Source: DAHUXD01 sp963736455
GTDB lineage: Bacteria; Acidobacteriota; Thermoanaerobaculia; UBA5066; Gp7-AA6
NCBI GenBank assembly: GCA_963736455.1
Contig: CAVTON010000001.1
Coordinates: 744,001 to 808,000 of the forward strand
Reading direction: 5' to 3'
Length of the DNA: 64,000 bases
This document shows, piece after piece, positions 33,609 through 42,800 of the stretch (position 1 is the stretch's first letter; every line of letters begins with the position of its first letter). The position numbers and the translations under genes are program-made. The notes below the pieces were generated by a model. It ran no database searches and was not told where the DNA came from. It saw nothing but the letters and a program-made list of their open reading frames with translations.

Positions 33609-34532
33609 TCAGCCGAGCCCGGAGGGCAAGCGGCAGTCCTCCGGACGCTTGTCGTCCCGCAGGCCGAGGTACACGGGCTGGCGCAGCTTCGCGTCCGCGG
33701 TCCACTCCTGGAAGGCGACCTGGGCCACGAGCCTCGGCGAGACCCAGACCGCGCCTTTCTCCCGGGGCGAGGCGGCGAACGGAGACCGGGCGCGCACGAG
33801 GGGTCGAAGGGTCTTCGCGAGATCGGCGAGCACCGCCTCGGTGAACCCGGTGCCGACCTTGCCCACGAAAACGAGGTCGCGACCCCGATACGCGCCGAGC
33901 AGCAGCGCGCCGAGGTGCGCCCTCGACCCGCGCGGCGGCGTGAAACCCCCGATCACGAGCTCCTCCTCCTGGTGGACCTTGACCTTGAGCCACTCGAGGC
34001 TGCGCCGCTCGTCATAGGTCGAGGATTCGTTTTTCGCGACGATCCCCTCGAATCCGCGGCGGCCGGCTTCGCGATACGCCGCCAGACCGCCGCCCGCGAA
34101 ACGGCGGGAAAGAAAGAGCGCGGGCGGCGCCTTCGCGAGCGCGGCTGCGGCCTCGCGGCGGCGAACCGAGAGCGGCTCGTGACGCAGGTCCCGGCCCCCG
34201 CGATACAGGCAGTCGAAGACCGCGAGGGACGGCTCCCCTCCGCGCTGAAGGAGCTGGAATCTCGAGACGTCGCGGCGATCGAACGCCACGGCCTCGCCGT
34301 CGAGCAGCAGCGTCCGATCCCGCAGGCTCGCGACCGCATCGGCGATGGCGCGAAAGGAGTCGGTCCGGTCCCTGGCGTTGCGAGAGAGAAGCCGGACCCG
34401 CGCACCCTCCTTGTACGCGAGGATCCGGTAGCCGTCGTACTTCTCCTCGAAGACCCATCCCGGCCGGTCGAACGGCTCGCCGACGAGCGTCGCGAGCATT
34501 GGCCGCGCGCGAAACGGGATCCGGTCGCTCAC
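33609..34532 (-). CDS. ATP-dependent DNA ligase (stand-alone, LigD-ligase/LigC-like)
   Basis: This 307-aa enzyme consists only of the adenylation and OB-fold ligase domains. The nucleophile lysine is Lys31 in EEKYDGYR. Further motifs are 'LLLDGEAVAFD', 'SLAVFDCLYRGG', 'GFEGIVAKNESSTY' and 'WLKVKVHQEEELVIGGFTPP'. Unlike the LigD at 62788 it has no phosphoesterase or polymerase domain. It probably seals nicks in end-joining or base-excision repair. The start is a GTG at 34532. The gene is flanked by the MITE-like element and divergent from the glycan-assembly region. Confidence 0.9.
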   Translation of the reverse strand: MSDRIPFRARPMLATLVGEPFDRPGWVFEEKYDGYRILAYKEGARVRLLSRNARDRTDSFRAIADAVASLRDRTLLLDGEAVAFDRRDVSRFQLLQRGGEPSLAVFDCLYRGGRDLRHEPLSVRRREAAAALAKAPPALFLSRRFAGGGLAAYREAGRRGFEGIVAKNESSTYDERRSLEWLKVKVHQEEELVIGGFTPPRGSRAHLGALLLGAYRGRDLVFVGKVGTGFTEAVLADLAKTLRPLVRARSPFAASPREKGAVWVSPRLVAQVAFQEWTADAKLRQPVYLGLRDDKRPEDCRLPSGLG

Positions 34533-34626
34533 GCGGCTGTCTCGCCGCGGCCTCTTTTTCGACGCCCGGCCCCCGCGACGCTCGGCCCGGCCGCGGACGC
34601 GGCGTTTTCTCGCCGCGAGGGTCGTC

Positions 34627-34632
34627 TACAAT
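34627..34632 (+). promoter_or_regulatory. Putative -10 box (TACAAT) at the head of the glycan locus
   Basis: TACAAT lies 11 bp before the ATG at 34644. TTTTCT sits upstream with a spacer of about 16 bp and is a weak -35 candidate. No other promoter-like element is obvious in the next 3.3 kb, because the following genes overlap. Confidence 0.35.
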
Positions 34633-34643
34633 GGAACGAATTC

Positions 34644-36815
34644 ATGCGGGACATTCTGGCATGGGCCCTCGCGACCGAGCTGATGGGCCTCGCCGTCCTG
34701 CCGCTGCTGCGCTCCTTCTTCGGCAACCGCCGCGACGCGGCGCTCCTGTCGCGGCCGGTGGGTCTCGCCATCGTCGCCTACGTCGGCTGGCTCCTCTCGA
34801 TTCTGACCACGTTCGGCTTCCGCCGATTCACGATGATCGCGGCCCTCGGAGCCATCGCGGCCGTCGCGCTCGCCGTGCGCCGGCGATCGGACCTGGATTC
34901 CGTCGCCCGGGCGCCGTGGTGGGGCCACGAGGAGAAACTCGGCGCGATCGTCTTCTGGTCGGCTTCGGCGGTGTTTCTCCTCATCCGGGCGGCGGGTCCC
35001 GCGATCCTCGGCGCGGAGAAGTTCATGGATCTCGCCTTTCTCAACTCGCTGTCGCGCTACTCCACGATGCCGCCCGCCGACCCGTGGATGGCGGGAAAGA
35101 CCATCAACTACTACTACTGGGGATACCTGCTCGCCGCCGCGCAGGCGAAGCTCGCCGGCGTCGCGCCGCTCATCGCCTACAACCTCGCCATCGCGACCTT
35201 CGCCGGCTCCTCGTTCGCGGCCGCGACGTGCCTCGGCTTGCGCCTCTCGCGCGGGCGCCTCGCGGTCGGCCTCGCGGCGGGCGGCGGCGCGGTGTTCGCC
35301 GGGAACGTGGCGGGGGCCTACGACGCCTGGTCGGCGCCCTTCGCGACCGATTTCGACTACTGGCACGCCTCGCGGGTCATCGGCCCCGAGAATTTCAAGA
35401 CGATCAACGAGTTTCCTTTCTTCACGTTCTTCCACGCGGACCTGCATCCTCACCTCCTCGCATTTCCGTTCTTCATCGCGGCCTTCGCGGTGGCCCATCG
35501 TTGGGTCGAAGACGAGAACGCCCGCGGGCTCCGTGCGTGGCCCGGCCTCCTTCTCGTCGCGCTCGTGGCCGGGACGGCCCGCGCGGCGAACTTCTGGAAC
35601 CTGCCGGCGATGGCGATTCTGCTCGCGGTCGGAGGCGCCTTCACCGCGACGCGCGGCGCCCGTCTTCCCTCGGTCCGCCAGGCGATCCTCGGCGGCCTCG
35701 CCGGCTTCGGGGTCTTCGTCGCCTCGCTGCTGCTCTTCTATCCCTACACGTCCTCCTTCGCCCTCGCCCAGCGCGGGCTCGGCCGCGCCACGATGTCCTC
35801 CGACATCCTCGAGTTTCTCGGCGTGTGGGGGATTCTCGTCGCCGTCTGCGCGGTCGGCCTCTGGCCATGGCTCTCGGAGGACTCCGAGCCGGCCCGCCGC
35901 CGGCGCAACTTCGGCCTCGCGGCGGCCGCGGCGGTCTCGGTCTTCGGCGCCCTCGCCCTCGGCAAGCCCGCTCTGTCGATCGTTCTCTTCCTCGCGCTGC
36001 TCGCGGCAAGGGCGGCCTGGCGCTCCCTTCGCTCCGCCGACGACGACGGGCCCGGGGTGTACGCCGCGTTTCTCGTGCTCCTCGGCCTCGGGATGATCGG
36101 CGGCTGCGAGCTCGTCTACTTCAAGGACACGTACGGCGAGAACCTTCAGCGGATGAACACGCTCTTCAAGTTCTACCTCCAGGCCTGGCCGCTCCTCGCG
36201 ATCGGCGGCGCCGTCTTCGCGGCGCGGGCGTGGGATGCGGTCGGACGACGGAGCCGCGTCTTTCGAGCGGCCCTCGGCCTCTGCGCGCTGCTCGCGGCGC
36301 TCTGGCCCATCAACGTCACGGTCTCGCGCCTGCGACAGAGGGATGCCCTGTTTTCTCTCGACGCGCACGGACCGCTCGTGCGCCGGAACAAGGGGGACGC
36401 GGCCGTGATCGACTGGCTGCTGGCCAACGCCAAAGTCGGATCGGTGGTGCTCGAGGCATCGGGCGACCCGTACTCCGAATACGCTCGGATCTCGTCGCAT
36501 ACCGGGATCCCGACGGTTCTCGGCTGGGGAAACCACGAGGGTCTCTGGCGCTCGACCGCGACGGCCGAAGATCCGGAGGTCGCCGAGCGCGCCGCCCGCG
36601 TCCGGCTCTTCTACACGACGCCGGACGCGCGTGCCGCGTGGGAGATCCTCCAGAAGTACGGCGTGACCTACGTGGTCCTCGGCGACATGGAGCGGAAGAC
36701 CTACGGGTCGAATCCGGCCACCGCGGCGTTCCCGTTCCTGTACCCGGTCTTCGCATCCAACGGCACGGTGATCTTCTCGGTCTCGCAGCCCCGGCCGGCC
36801 GCGCCGGCGCGATGA
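34644..36815 (+). CDS. DUF2298 (Chlor_Arch_YYY) polytopic membrane protein
   Basis: This 723-aa membrane protein has about 14 hydrophobic segments. The family signature is the Tyr run in 'KTINYYYWGYLLAA' near residue 155. It is followed by 'NEFPFFTFFHADLHPHLLAFPF' spread over about residues 253-275, and 'RMNTLFKFYLQAWPLLAIG' near residue 505. The last 150 residues are a soluble domain ('VVLEASGDPYSEYARISSHTG', 'TVLGWGNHEGLW'), also found in the 1638-aa protein at 39879. The family is uncharacterised but has a GT-C glycosyltransferase-like layout. Its stop overlaps the GT4 start (ATGA). The ATG at 34644 is chosen since it opens the first helix. Confidence 0.88.
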   Translation: MRDILAWALATELMGLAVLPLLRSFFGNRRDAALLSRPVGLAIVAYVGWLLSILTTFGFRRFTMIAALGAIAAVALAVRRRSDLDSVARAPWWGHEEKLGAIVFWSASAVFLLIRAAGPAILGAEKFMDLAFLNSLSRYSTMPPADPWMAGKTINYYYWGYLLAAAQAKLAGVAPLIAYNLAIATFAGSSFAAATCLGLRLSRGRLAVGLAAGGGAVFAGNVAGAYDAWSAPFATDFDYWHASRVIGPENFKTINEFPFFTFFHADLHPHLLAFPFFIAAFAVAHRWVEDENARGLRAWPGLLLVALVAGTARAANFWNLPAMAILLAVGGAFTATRGARLPSVRQAILGGLAGFGVFVASLLLFYPYTSSFALAQRGLGRATMSSDILEFLGVWGILVAVCAVGLWPWLSEDSEPARRRRNFGLAAAAAVSVFGALALGKPALSIVLFLALLAARAAWRSLRSADDDGPGVYAAFLVLLGLGMIGGCELVYFKDTYGENLQRMNTLFKFYLQAWPLLAIGGAVFAARAWDAVGRRSRVFRAALGLCALLAALWPINVTVSRLRQRDALFSLDAHGPLVRRNKGDAAVIDWLLANAKVGSVVLEASGDPYSEYARISSHTGIPTVLGWGNHEGLWRSTATAEDPEVAERAARVRLFYTTPDARAAWEILQKYGVTYVVLGDMERKTYGSNPATAAFPFLYPVFASNGTVIFSVSQPRPAAPAR

Positions 36816-37960
36816 AGATCCTGATGGCGGTCGACTATTACCGACCGCACGTCTCGGGCCTCACGATCTACGTCGAACAGCTGGCCGAGGGACTCGCCCG
36901 GCGCGGGCACGCGGTGCGCGTCCTCGCCCATCGCCACCAGCCGGATCTGCCGCTCGAATCGGACGAGAACGGGGTCCGCGTCGTCCGCGCCCCCGTGGCC
37001 GCGCGAATCGGCAAGGCGCTCGTCTCTCCCGCGATCCTCGCCCGGGCGCTGCGGGAGATCCCGCGAGCGGACGTGCTTCACCTGCATGCGCCGCTCGTCA
37101 ACGCCGTGCCGCTGGCGTTTCTCGGCGCGACGCTCCGGGTGCCGATCGTCGTGACCTTTCACTGCGACCTGCAGTCGCCCCACGGCATCGGCCAGCGCTT
37201 CGTCGAGGTTGTGGCGCGGACCTCCCAGAACTTCGCCCTCGACCGCGCCGCGCGCGTCATCACGTACACGGAGGACTATGCCCGGCATACCCGGCCGCTC
37301 GACGACCGTCTCGAGAAGGTCGGCTGGATCCTTCCCCCGGTCGCCGACCCGCCCGTGACCGGCCGGAGCGCCGGGGAGGTCCGCGAGCGTCTCGGCGTGC
37401 GCGGATCTCCGGTCCTGCTCTTTCTCGGCCGCTTCACCGAGGAGAAGGGCCTCCCCGTGCTCGTCCAGGCGTTCGATGCCGTGCGACGACGATTTCCGAA
37501 CGCGGCGCTGCTGCTCGCCGGCGCGAAGAACGTGCCGGGCGAGTCGGTCCTCGAGAGGATCGGTTCGCGGCTCGACGACCCCGGGTCGGGCGTGGTCGCA
37601 CCGGGCATCGTGCCGCCCGGAGAGATCGCGGATCTCTTCACCATTTCGGACGTTCTCGTCCTGCCCTCGATCAACGCGACCGAGTCCTTCGGGCTGGTCC
37701 AGGTCGAGGCCATGCTGCGCGGAGTCCCGTCCGTGGCCTCGGACCTGCCCGGCGTGCGCCAACCGGTCCAACTGACCGGAATGGGCGAGATCGCGCCGAT
37801 CGGGGACGCCGCCGGCCTCGCCCGGCAGATTCTTCGGGTGCTGGAGACGCCGGCGCGCTATCGCCGCCCGCGCGAACAGATCCGGGCGCTCTTCGAGCCG
37901 GAACGCACGCTGCGGGAGTACGAGGTCGAGTACGCGACGGCCATGAAGGGGCAACGGTGA
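36812..37960 (+). CDS. GT4-family glycosyltransferase
   Basis: This 382-aa GT-B enzyme has an N-terminal acceptor domain ('MKILMAVDYYRPHVSGLTIYVEQ', 'RADVLHLHAPLVNAVPLAFL', 'VTFHCDLQSP') and a C-terminal donor-binding domain ('LLFLGRFTEEKGLPVLVQAF'). The E-x7-E motif lies in 'NATESFGLVQVEAMLRGVPSVASD'. It probably adds a sugar from a nucleotide donor at the cytoplasmic face. Overlaps at both ends (ATGA with the DUF2298 gene, GTGA with the methyltransferase) tie it to the membrane proteins. Donor and acceptor are unknown. Confidence 0.92.
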   Translation: MKILMAVDYYRPHVSGLTIYVEQLAEGLARRGHAVRVLAHRHQPDLPLESDENGVRVVRAPVAARIGKALVSPAILARALREIPRADVLHLHAPLVNAVPLAFLGATLRVPIVVTFHCDLQSPHGIGQRFVEVVARTSQNFALDRAARVITYTEDYARHTRPLDDRLEKVGWILPPVADPPVTGRSAGEVRERLGVRGSPVLLFLGRFTEEKGLPVLVQAFDAVRRRFPNAALLLAGAKNVPGESVLERIGSRLDDPGSGVVAPGIVPPGEIADLFTISDVLVLPSINATESFGLVQVEAMLRGVPSVASDLPGVRQPVQLTGMGEIAPIGDAAGLARQILRVLETPARYRRPREQIRALFEPERTLREYEVEYATAMKGQR

Positions 37961-38772
37961 GGCCACCCGTTCCCGTCGAGCGGATCCTTCGCAGCCACCT
38001 GCGGGAAATGCCCCTTCACCGCGTCCTCATGCGCACCATCGAGGCGCAGATCCTGTCTCAGACCGATTTCGCGAGGCCGATCCTCGACGTGGGCTGCGGC
38101 GACGGGCACTTCGGTTCGGTTCTCTTTCCCGAAGGAGCCGACGTGGGCCTCGATCCGGGCCTCGCCGACCTTGCGGAAGCGCGGGATCGGCGCGTCTATC
38201 GCTTCACGACGGCGGCCGACTCCGGCGCGATGCCCTTTGCCGACGGCGCATTCGGGTCCGTCGTCTCCAACTGCGTCTTCGAACACATCCCCGAGATCGA
38301 GAAGACGATCGCCGAGATCGGCCGCGTTCTGAGGCCGGGGGGCACGTTCGCGACGACCCTCATCGGACAGCACTTCCGGGACTTCCTGACCGACGCGCGG
38401 GCCTGGCGCCGTCTCGGACTCTCGGCAGCGCATCGCGCCTACGTGGACTGGTTCAATCACAAGTCGGTTCACTTCCACTTCGACCCGCCCGAAATCTGGC
38501 GCGCGCGGTTCGAAGCGGCGGGCCTGGAGGTCGTGCGCTGGCGGTACTACATGTCGCCCGACGCCATGCATGCCTTCCACCGATACCACTACACGAGCCT
38601 TCCCCATCTGGTCGCGCGCAAGCTGACGGGCCGGTGGGTGCCGCTGCCCGGGCTGATGGACAACGCGTTCTGGATCCAACGCCTGCGGCGCTGGGTCGAC
38701 GAACCCGAGCCGGAGGCCGGAGCCTGCATCGCGTTCGTGTGTAGGAGAATGCCCCAATCTCCTGTAAAATGA
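37957..38772 (+). CDS. Class I SAM-dependent methyltransferase
   Basis: This 271-aa protein starts at a GTG overlapping the GT4 stop. The SAM site is 'ILDVGCGDGHFGSVLFPEG' near residue 45. It is followed by 'GAMPFADGAFGSVVSNCVFEHIPEI' and 'IGRVLRPGGTFATTLIG', typical of Methyltransf_11. The C-terminal half is rich in aromatic residues ('VHFHFDPPEIWRARFEAAG', 'RWRYYMSPDAMHAFHRYHY'). In this setting it may methylate a lipid-linked sugar or cap a glycan; that is context inference only. Confidence 0.87.
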   Translation: MRPPVPVERILRSHLREMPLHRVLMRTIEAQILSQTDFARPILDVGCGDGHFGSVLFPEGADVGLDPGLADLAEARDRRVYRFTTAADSGAMPFADGAFGSVVSNCVFEHIPEIEKTIAEIGRVLRPGGTFATTLIGQHFRDFLTDARAWRRLGLSAAHRAYVDWFNHKSVHFHFDPPEIWRARFEAAGLEVVRWRYYMSPDAMHAFHRYHYTSLPHLVARKLTGRWVPLPGLMDNAFWIQRLRRWVDEPEPEAGACIAFVCRRMPQSPVK

Positions 38773-38787
38773 TCGGCTTAGGCTAGT

Positions 38788-38803
38788 TTTTCGTTGACGA
38801 AAA
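38788..38803. promoter_or_regulatory. AT-rich 16-bp palindrome before the epimerase start
   Basis: TTTTCGT-TG-ACGAAAA is a perfect 7-bp inverted repeat ending 1 nt before the ATG at 38805. A TAAAAT hexamer is at about 38765. No Shine-Dalgarno is present. It could be an operator or a structure affecting initiation. Confidence 0.35.
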
Positions 38804-38804
38804 C

Positions 38805-39872
38805 ATGCGATTTTTGATCACCGGCGGAGCCGGTTTCATCGGCTCGAACGCCGCCCGGCGACTCCGTGCCGAGAAGCACGACGTCGTCGTGCTGGATAGC
38901 TTCATGCGCCCCGCTTCCGTCTTCAACCGAGCGTGGCTCGAGGCCCTCGACCCGAAGATCCGGTTGATCGAAGGCGACGTCCGCGACTCCGCCGCCCTCG
39001 CCCGCGTGCTCGCCGAACCCTTCGACGCCGTGCTCCACCTGGCGGGCCAGGTCGCCGTGACGACGTCGATCGTGGATCCGGTCACCGACTGGGAGATCAA
39101 TGCCCTCGGAACGTTCCGCCTGCTCGAGGCCCTGCGCCGGCGATACGCCGACGCCCCGGAGAAGGCGCCCCTCCTCCTGTATGCCTCGACCAACAAGGTC
39201 TACGGCCACCTCTCGATGGGAGAGGTCGTTCGGGAGGGCCGCTGGGACTTCCGCAGCCTGCCCCAGGGCGTCTCCGAGACCGAGCCGCTCTCCTTCGAGT
39301 CGCCGTACGGCTGCTCGAAAGGCGCGGCCGACCAGTACGTCATCGATTACCACCGCAGCTTCGGCCTTCCGACGGTCGCCCTGAGGCAGTCGTGCATCTA
39401 CGGTCCCCGCCAGTTCGGCGAGGAAGACCAGGGCTGGGTCGCCTGGTTCGCGCTGGCCGCGGCGTTCGGCCTCCCGATCACGTTCTACGGCGACGGCCTG
39501 CAGGTGCGGGACCTTCTCTGGGTGGACGATCTCGTCGCGCTGTATCTCGCCGCGGCGGCCGACCCGCAGAAGGTCGCCGGCCGCGCCTACAACGTCGGAG
39601 GCGGACCGGCCTTTCGCCTGTCGCTCAAGGAGCTGATGGTCCTCCTCGAGAAGAAGCTCGGCAAGCCGATCCCGATCGGATCGGCGCCGGCGCGGCTCGG
39701 AGACCAGCCCGTTTTCTACTGCAACGTGGATCGCGCCGCGCAGGACCTCGGCTGGCGTCCCCGCGTTTCGCCGGACGAGGGCGTCGACCGGCTGCTTTCC
39801 TGGATCGGCGGGAGCCGGGAGGAGATCGGCCGCTTCCTGACCCGCAAGGGCCTGAAGATCGCGGCCCCCTAG
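38805..39872 (+). CDS. NAD-dependent sugar-nucleotide epimerase/dehydratase
   Basis: This 355-aa extended short-chain dehydrogenase has the NAD-binding GGAGFIG at residues 7-13, catalytic Tyr and Lys in 'ESPYGCSKGAADQY' (Tyr about 168), and the 'STNKVYG' active-site strand. 'STNKVYG' and the internal 'CIYGPRQFGEEDQGWVAWF' resemble CDP-paratose/tyvelose 2-epimerases rather than UDP-glucose 4-epimerase. It probably supplies an unusual nucleotide sugar for the adjacent glycan enzymes. It is the only gene in this stretch with a short leader (32 bp) rather than an overlap. Confidence 0.88.
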   Translation: MRFLITGGAGFIGSNAARRLRAEKHDVVVLDSFMRPASVFNRAWLEALDPKIRLIEGDVRDSAALARVLAEPFDAVLHLAGQVAVTTSIVDPVTDWEINALGTFRLLEALRRRYADAPEKAPLLLYASTNKVYGHLSMGEVVREGRWDFRSLPQGVSETEPLSFESPYGCSKGAADQYVIDYHRSFGLPTVALRQSCIYGPRQFGEEDQGWVAWFALAAAFGLPITFYGDGLQVRDLLWVDDLVALYLAAAADPQKVAGRAYNVGGGPAFRLSLKELMVLLEKKLGKPIPIGSAPARLGDQPVFYCNVDRAAQDLGWRPRVSPDEGVDRLLSWIGGSREEIGRFLTRKGLKIAAP

Positions 39873-39878
39873 CCTCCC

Positions 39879-42800
39879 GTGCCCAACCGCATGTCCCGCG
39901 ATCGCGCCCGCGCGATCCTCTTCCTCCTGCTGGCGGCGGGAGCGGTCCTGCGGTTCCAGGGCCTGAACTGGGACGACGGCCACCATCTGCATCCGGACGA
40001 GCGCTTCATCTCGATGGTCGAGGAGAAGCTCGCGTTCCCGAAGTCCGCCGCCGAGTACTTCGACGCGAAGCGTTCGACGCTCGACCCTTACAACCGCGGC
40101 GAAGGATCCTTCGTCTACGGCACGCTGCCGATCGTGGTCGCGAAGGTCATCGCCCCGCTCTTCGGCCGCCGCGGCTACGACGGCACCTACCTGATCGGCC
40201 GGGGTCTGTCCGCGCTATTCGACCTCTTCACGGTCTGGCTCGTTTACCGGATGGCGCGCCGATTCGCGCATCGCCGCGCCTCGCTCGTCGCGGCCGCCCT
40301 CTCGGCTTTCTGCGTGCTCGGGATTCAGCTGTCCCACTTCTGGGCCGTGGACACCTTCCTCACGACGTTCACCGCGGCCGCGCTGCTCGGCTCGGTGCGC
40401 ATCGCCCAGAGAAAGGCGGGCTGGGGCGGCTGGGCCTTGACGGGCGCCGCGATCGGCCTGGCCGTGGCGTGCAAGATCACCGCGCTCGCCCTGCTGCTGC
40501 CGCTCGGCGTCGCGGCGCTCGCCGGCGCCCTCCGGGAGAAGGACGGCTTCGGCGCGGGGTTTCTCCGGGCCGTTCCCCGCGTTCTCCTGGCGCTCGGCGC
40601 CGCCGCCGCGACCATCCGCGTCTTCCTTCCGCACATCTTTCTCGGCCCGAGCCCCCTTTCGTTCCGGCTCGATCCCCGCTGGATCGAGGACCTGCGGCGG
40701 CTGAAGGCGCTGACGAGCTCGGTCGCGGGCTTCCCTCCGGCCCTCCAGTGGGCGGGCCGAACGGTGCTCTTTCCGATCGAGAACCTCGTGCTCTGGGGAG
40801 CGGGCGTCTTCTTCGGCGTCACGGCGCTCGTCGCCCTCGCGTGGGCCTCCGCGGCCGTCTGGCGCCGCCGCGCCTGGGATCTCGCGCCGCTGTGCGCCTA
40901 CGTCCTCTTCCTCTTCGCGTACCACGGGCTCACTCTCGTCAAGTCGATCCGCTATCTCTACCCCGCCTACCCCGCGCTCGCGGTCCTCGCCGGCGTCTTG
41001 CTGTCGCGGTGGATCGAGAGCGCGCGCCGGCCGCGCCTGGCGCGCGCGACGGCCCTCGCCGTCGTCGGCGGGACCGCCCTGTGGGCGTTCGCCTTCACCG
41101 CGATCTACCGCCGTCCCCAGTCGCGCGTCACCGCCACGCGCTGGATCTACGCCCACGTCCCTCCGCGGGAGCGCATCGTCAACGAGTCGTGGGACGACGG
41201 TCTTCCCCTGCCCATGCCGGGTTACGACCCGGGCGTCTACTCGGGACCGCCGCAGCTTCCCCTTTTCGACCCCGACTCGCGGGAGAAAGCGGAGATCCTC
41301 GTCCGCAGCCTCGCCGAGACCGACTGGGTCGCCGTCACGTCCAACCGCGTCTACGCCAACGTGACGCGGGTGCCCGATGTTTTCCCCATGTCGATCGCCT
41401 ACTACCGCGCGCTCTTCGACGGCAGCCTCGGGTTCGATCGCGCCGCGGATTTCACGTCGTATCCCTCGCTCGGACCGCTCCGCTTCCCGGACGATCGGGC
41501 CGAGGAGCAGTTCACCGTCTACGACCACCCGCGGGTCCTGCTGTTCCACAAGACGGCGCGCTTCTCGAAGGAGGCCGCCCGCCGGCTCCTGCTTTCGGCG
41601 ATCCCTCGGACGCCGCCCACGATGAACGAATGGGAGAAGTGGCCGCGGTCCCTGCGGCGCGTCAGCGCGCCCGTGCGCCCCGATCACCGGCCCGAGGCCG
41701 AGTCTTCGGCGCCTTCGGTCGAGCCGGGCGAGACGGCCGGAAGCTCGCTCTACGCCGCCGCCGCCTGGTACCTCGCCCTCGCGCTCGTTGGCCTCCTCGC
41801 GTGGCCGATCGTCTGGACGCTCTTTCCCCGCCTCGGGGACCGGGGCTTCGGGCTCTCGCGCCTCCTCGGGCTCGTCTTCACGACGTACGCGATGACCGTC
41901 GCCGTCACGTTCCATGCGCTCGGCAACGGGCGCCGCGCGGCGCTCGGGTGCCTCGCCGTGCTCGCGATCGTTTCCGCGTGGATCGGGCTGCGCGAGCGCT
42001 ACGATCTCGCGCGCTTTCTGCGCGAGAACCGGCGCGCGCTCCTTCAGAGCGAGATCGTCTTCGCCGTCGGATTCCTGCTCTTCCTGGGACTCCGCGCGCT
42101 GAACCCCGAAATCTACTGGGGCGAAAAGCCCATGGACTTCTCGATCCTGAACATCCTCGTGCGGACGCGGTCGCTTCCCGCTTCCGACCCGTGGCTCGCC
42201 GGCGCGCCCCTCGGCTATTACACGTTTGGCCAGGAGATGGTCGTCTTCCTGACGTTCCTGACGAACCTGTCCACGCGATTCACGTTCAACCTCGCGTTCG
42301 GATTCCTCGGGGGAACGATTCTCCAGGGCGCGTATTCGCTGGCCCGCAACTGGGGAGGGCGCCTCCGCGCCGGGATCGCGGGCGCCGGCCTGACCCTGCT
42401 TCTCGGAAACCTCTCGGGCCTGCGCGAGTGGCTCATCCACAAGCGCGCGCTCGACTGGGACTACTTCTGGGCGACCTCGCGGGTCGTCAAGGACACGATC
42501 AACGAGTACCCCTTCTGGAGCCTGAGCTTCGCCGATTTGCACGCCCACGTTCTGGCGATCCCGATCTTTCTCGCCTTCGCCACCGCGGCGCTCCACCTGG
42601 TGCGCCTGCACATGGCGCCGGCGACGGGAACGCGCCCGCGGCTCGTGGCGGCGGCGCTGCTCGGCTTTCTCGGGGCGGCGCAGGCCCTGACCAACGCCTG
42701 GGACGTGCCTCTGCTGGCAGGCCTGCTCGCGGTCACGGCCCTCGCCGCGGCGCTGGCGGCGCAGCGTTTCACCGTCGCCGGCGTCGGCCGGGCGCTCGGC

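Noticed and set aside
34626..36536. Minus-strand 636-codon frame opposite the first DUF2298 gene
   Set aside because: It shadows the DUF2298 coding strand, is Arg/Glu/Asp-rich and low in complexity, and has no Shine-Dalgarno or motif.
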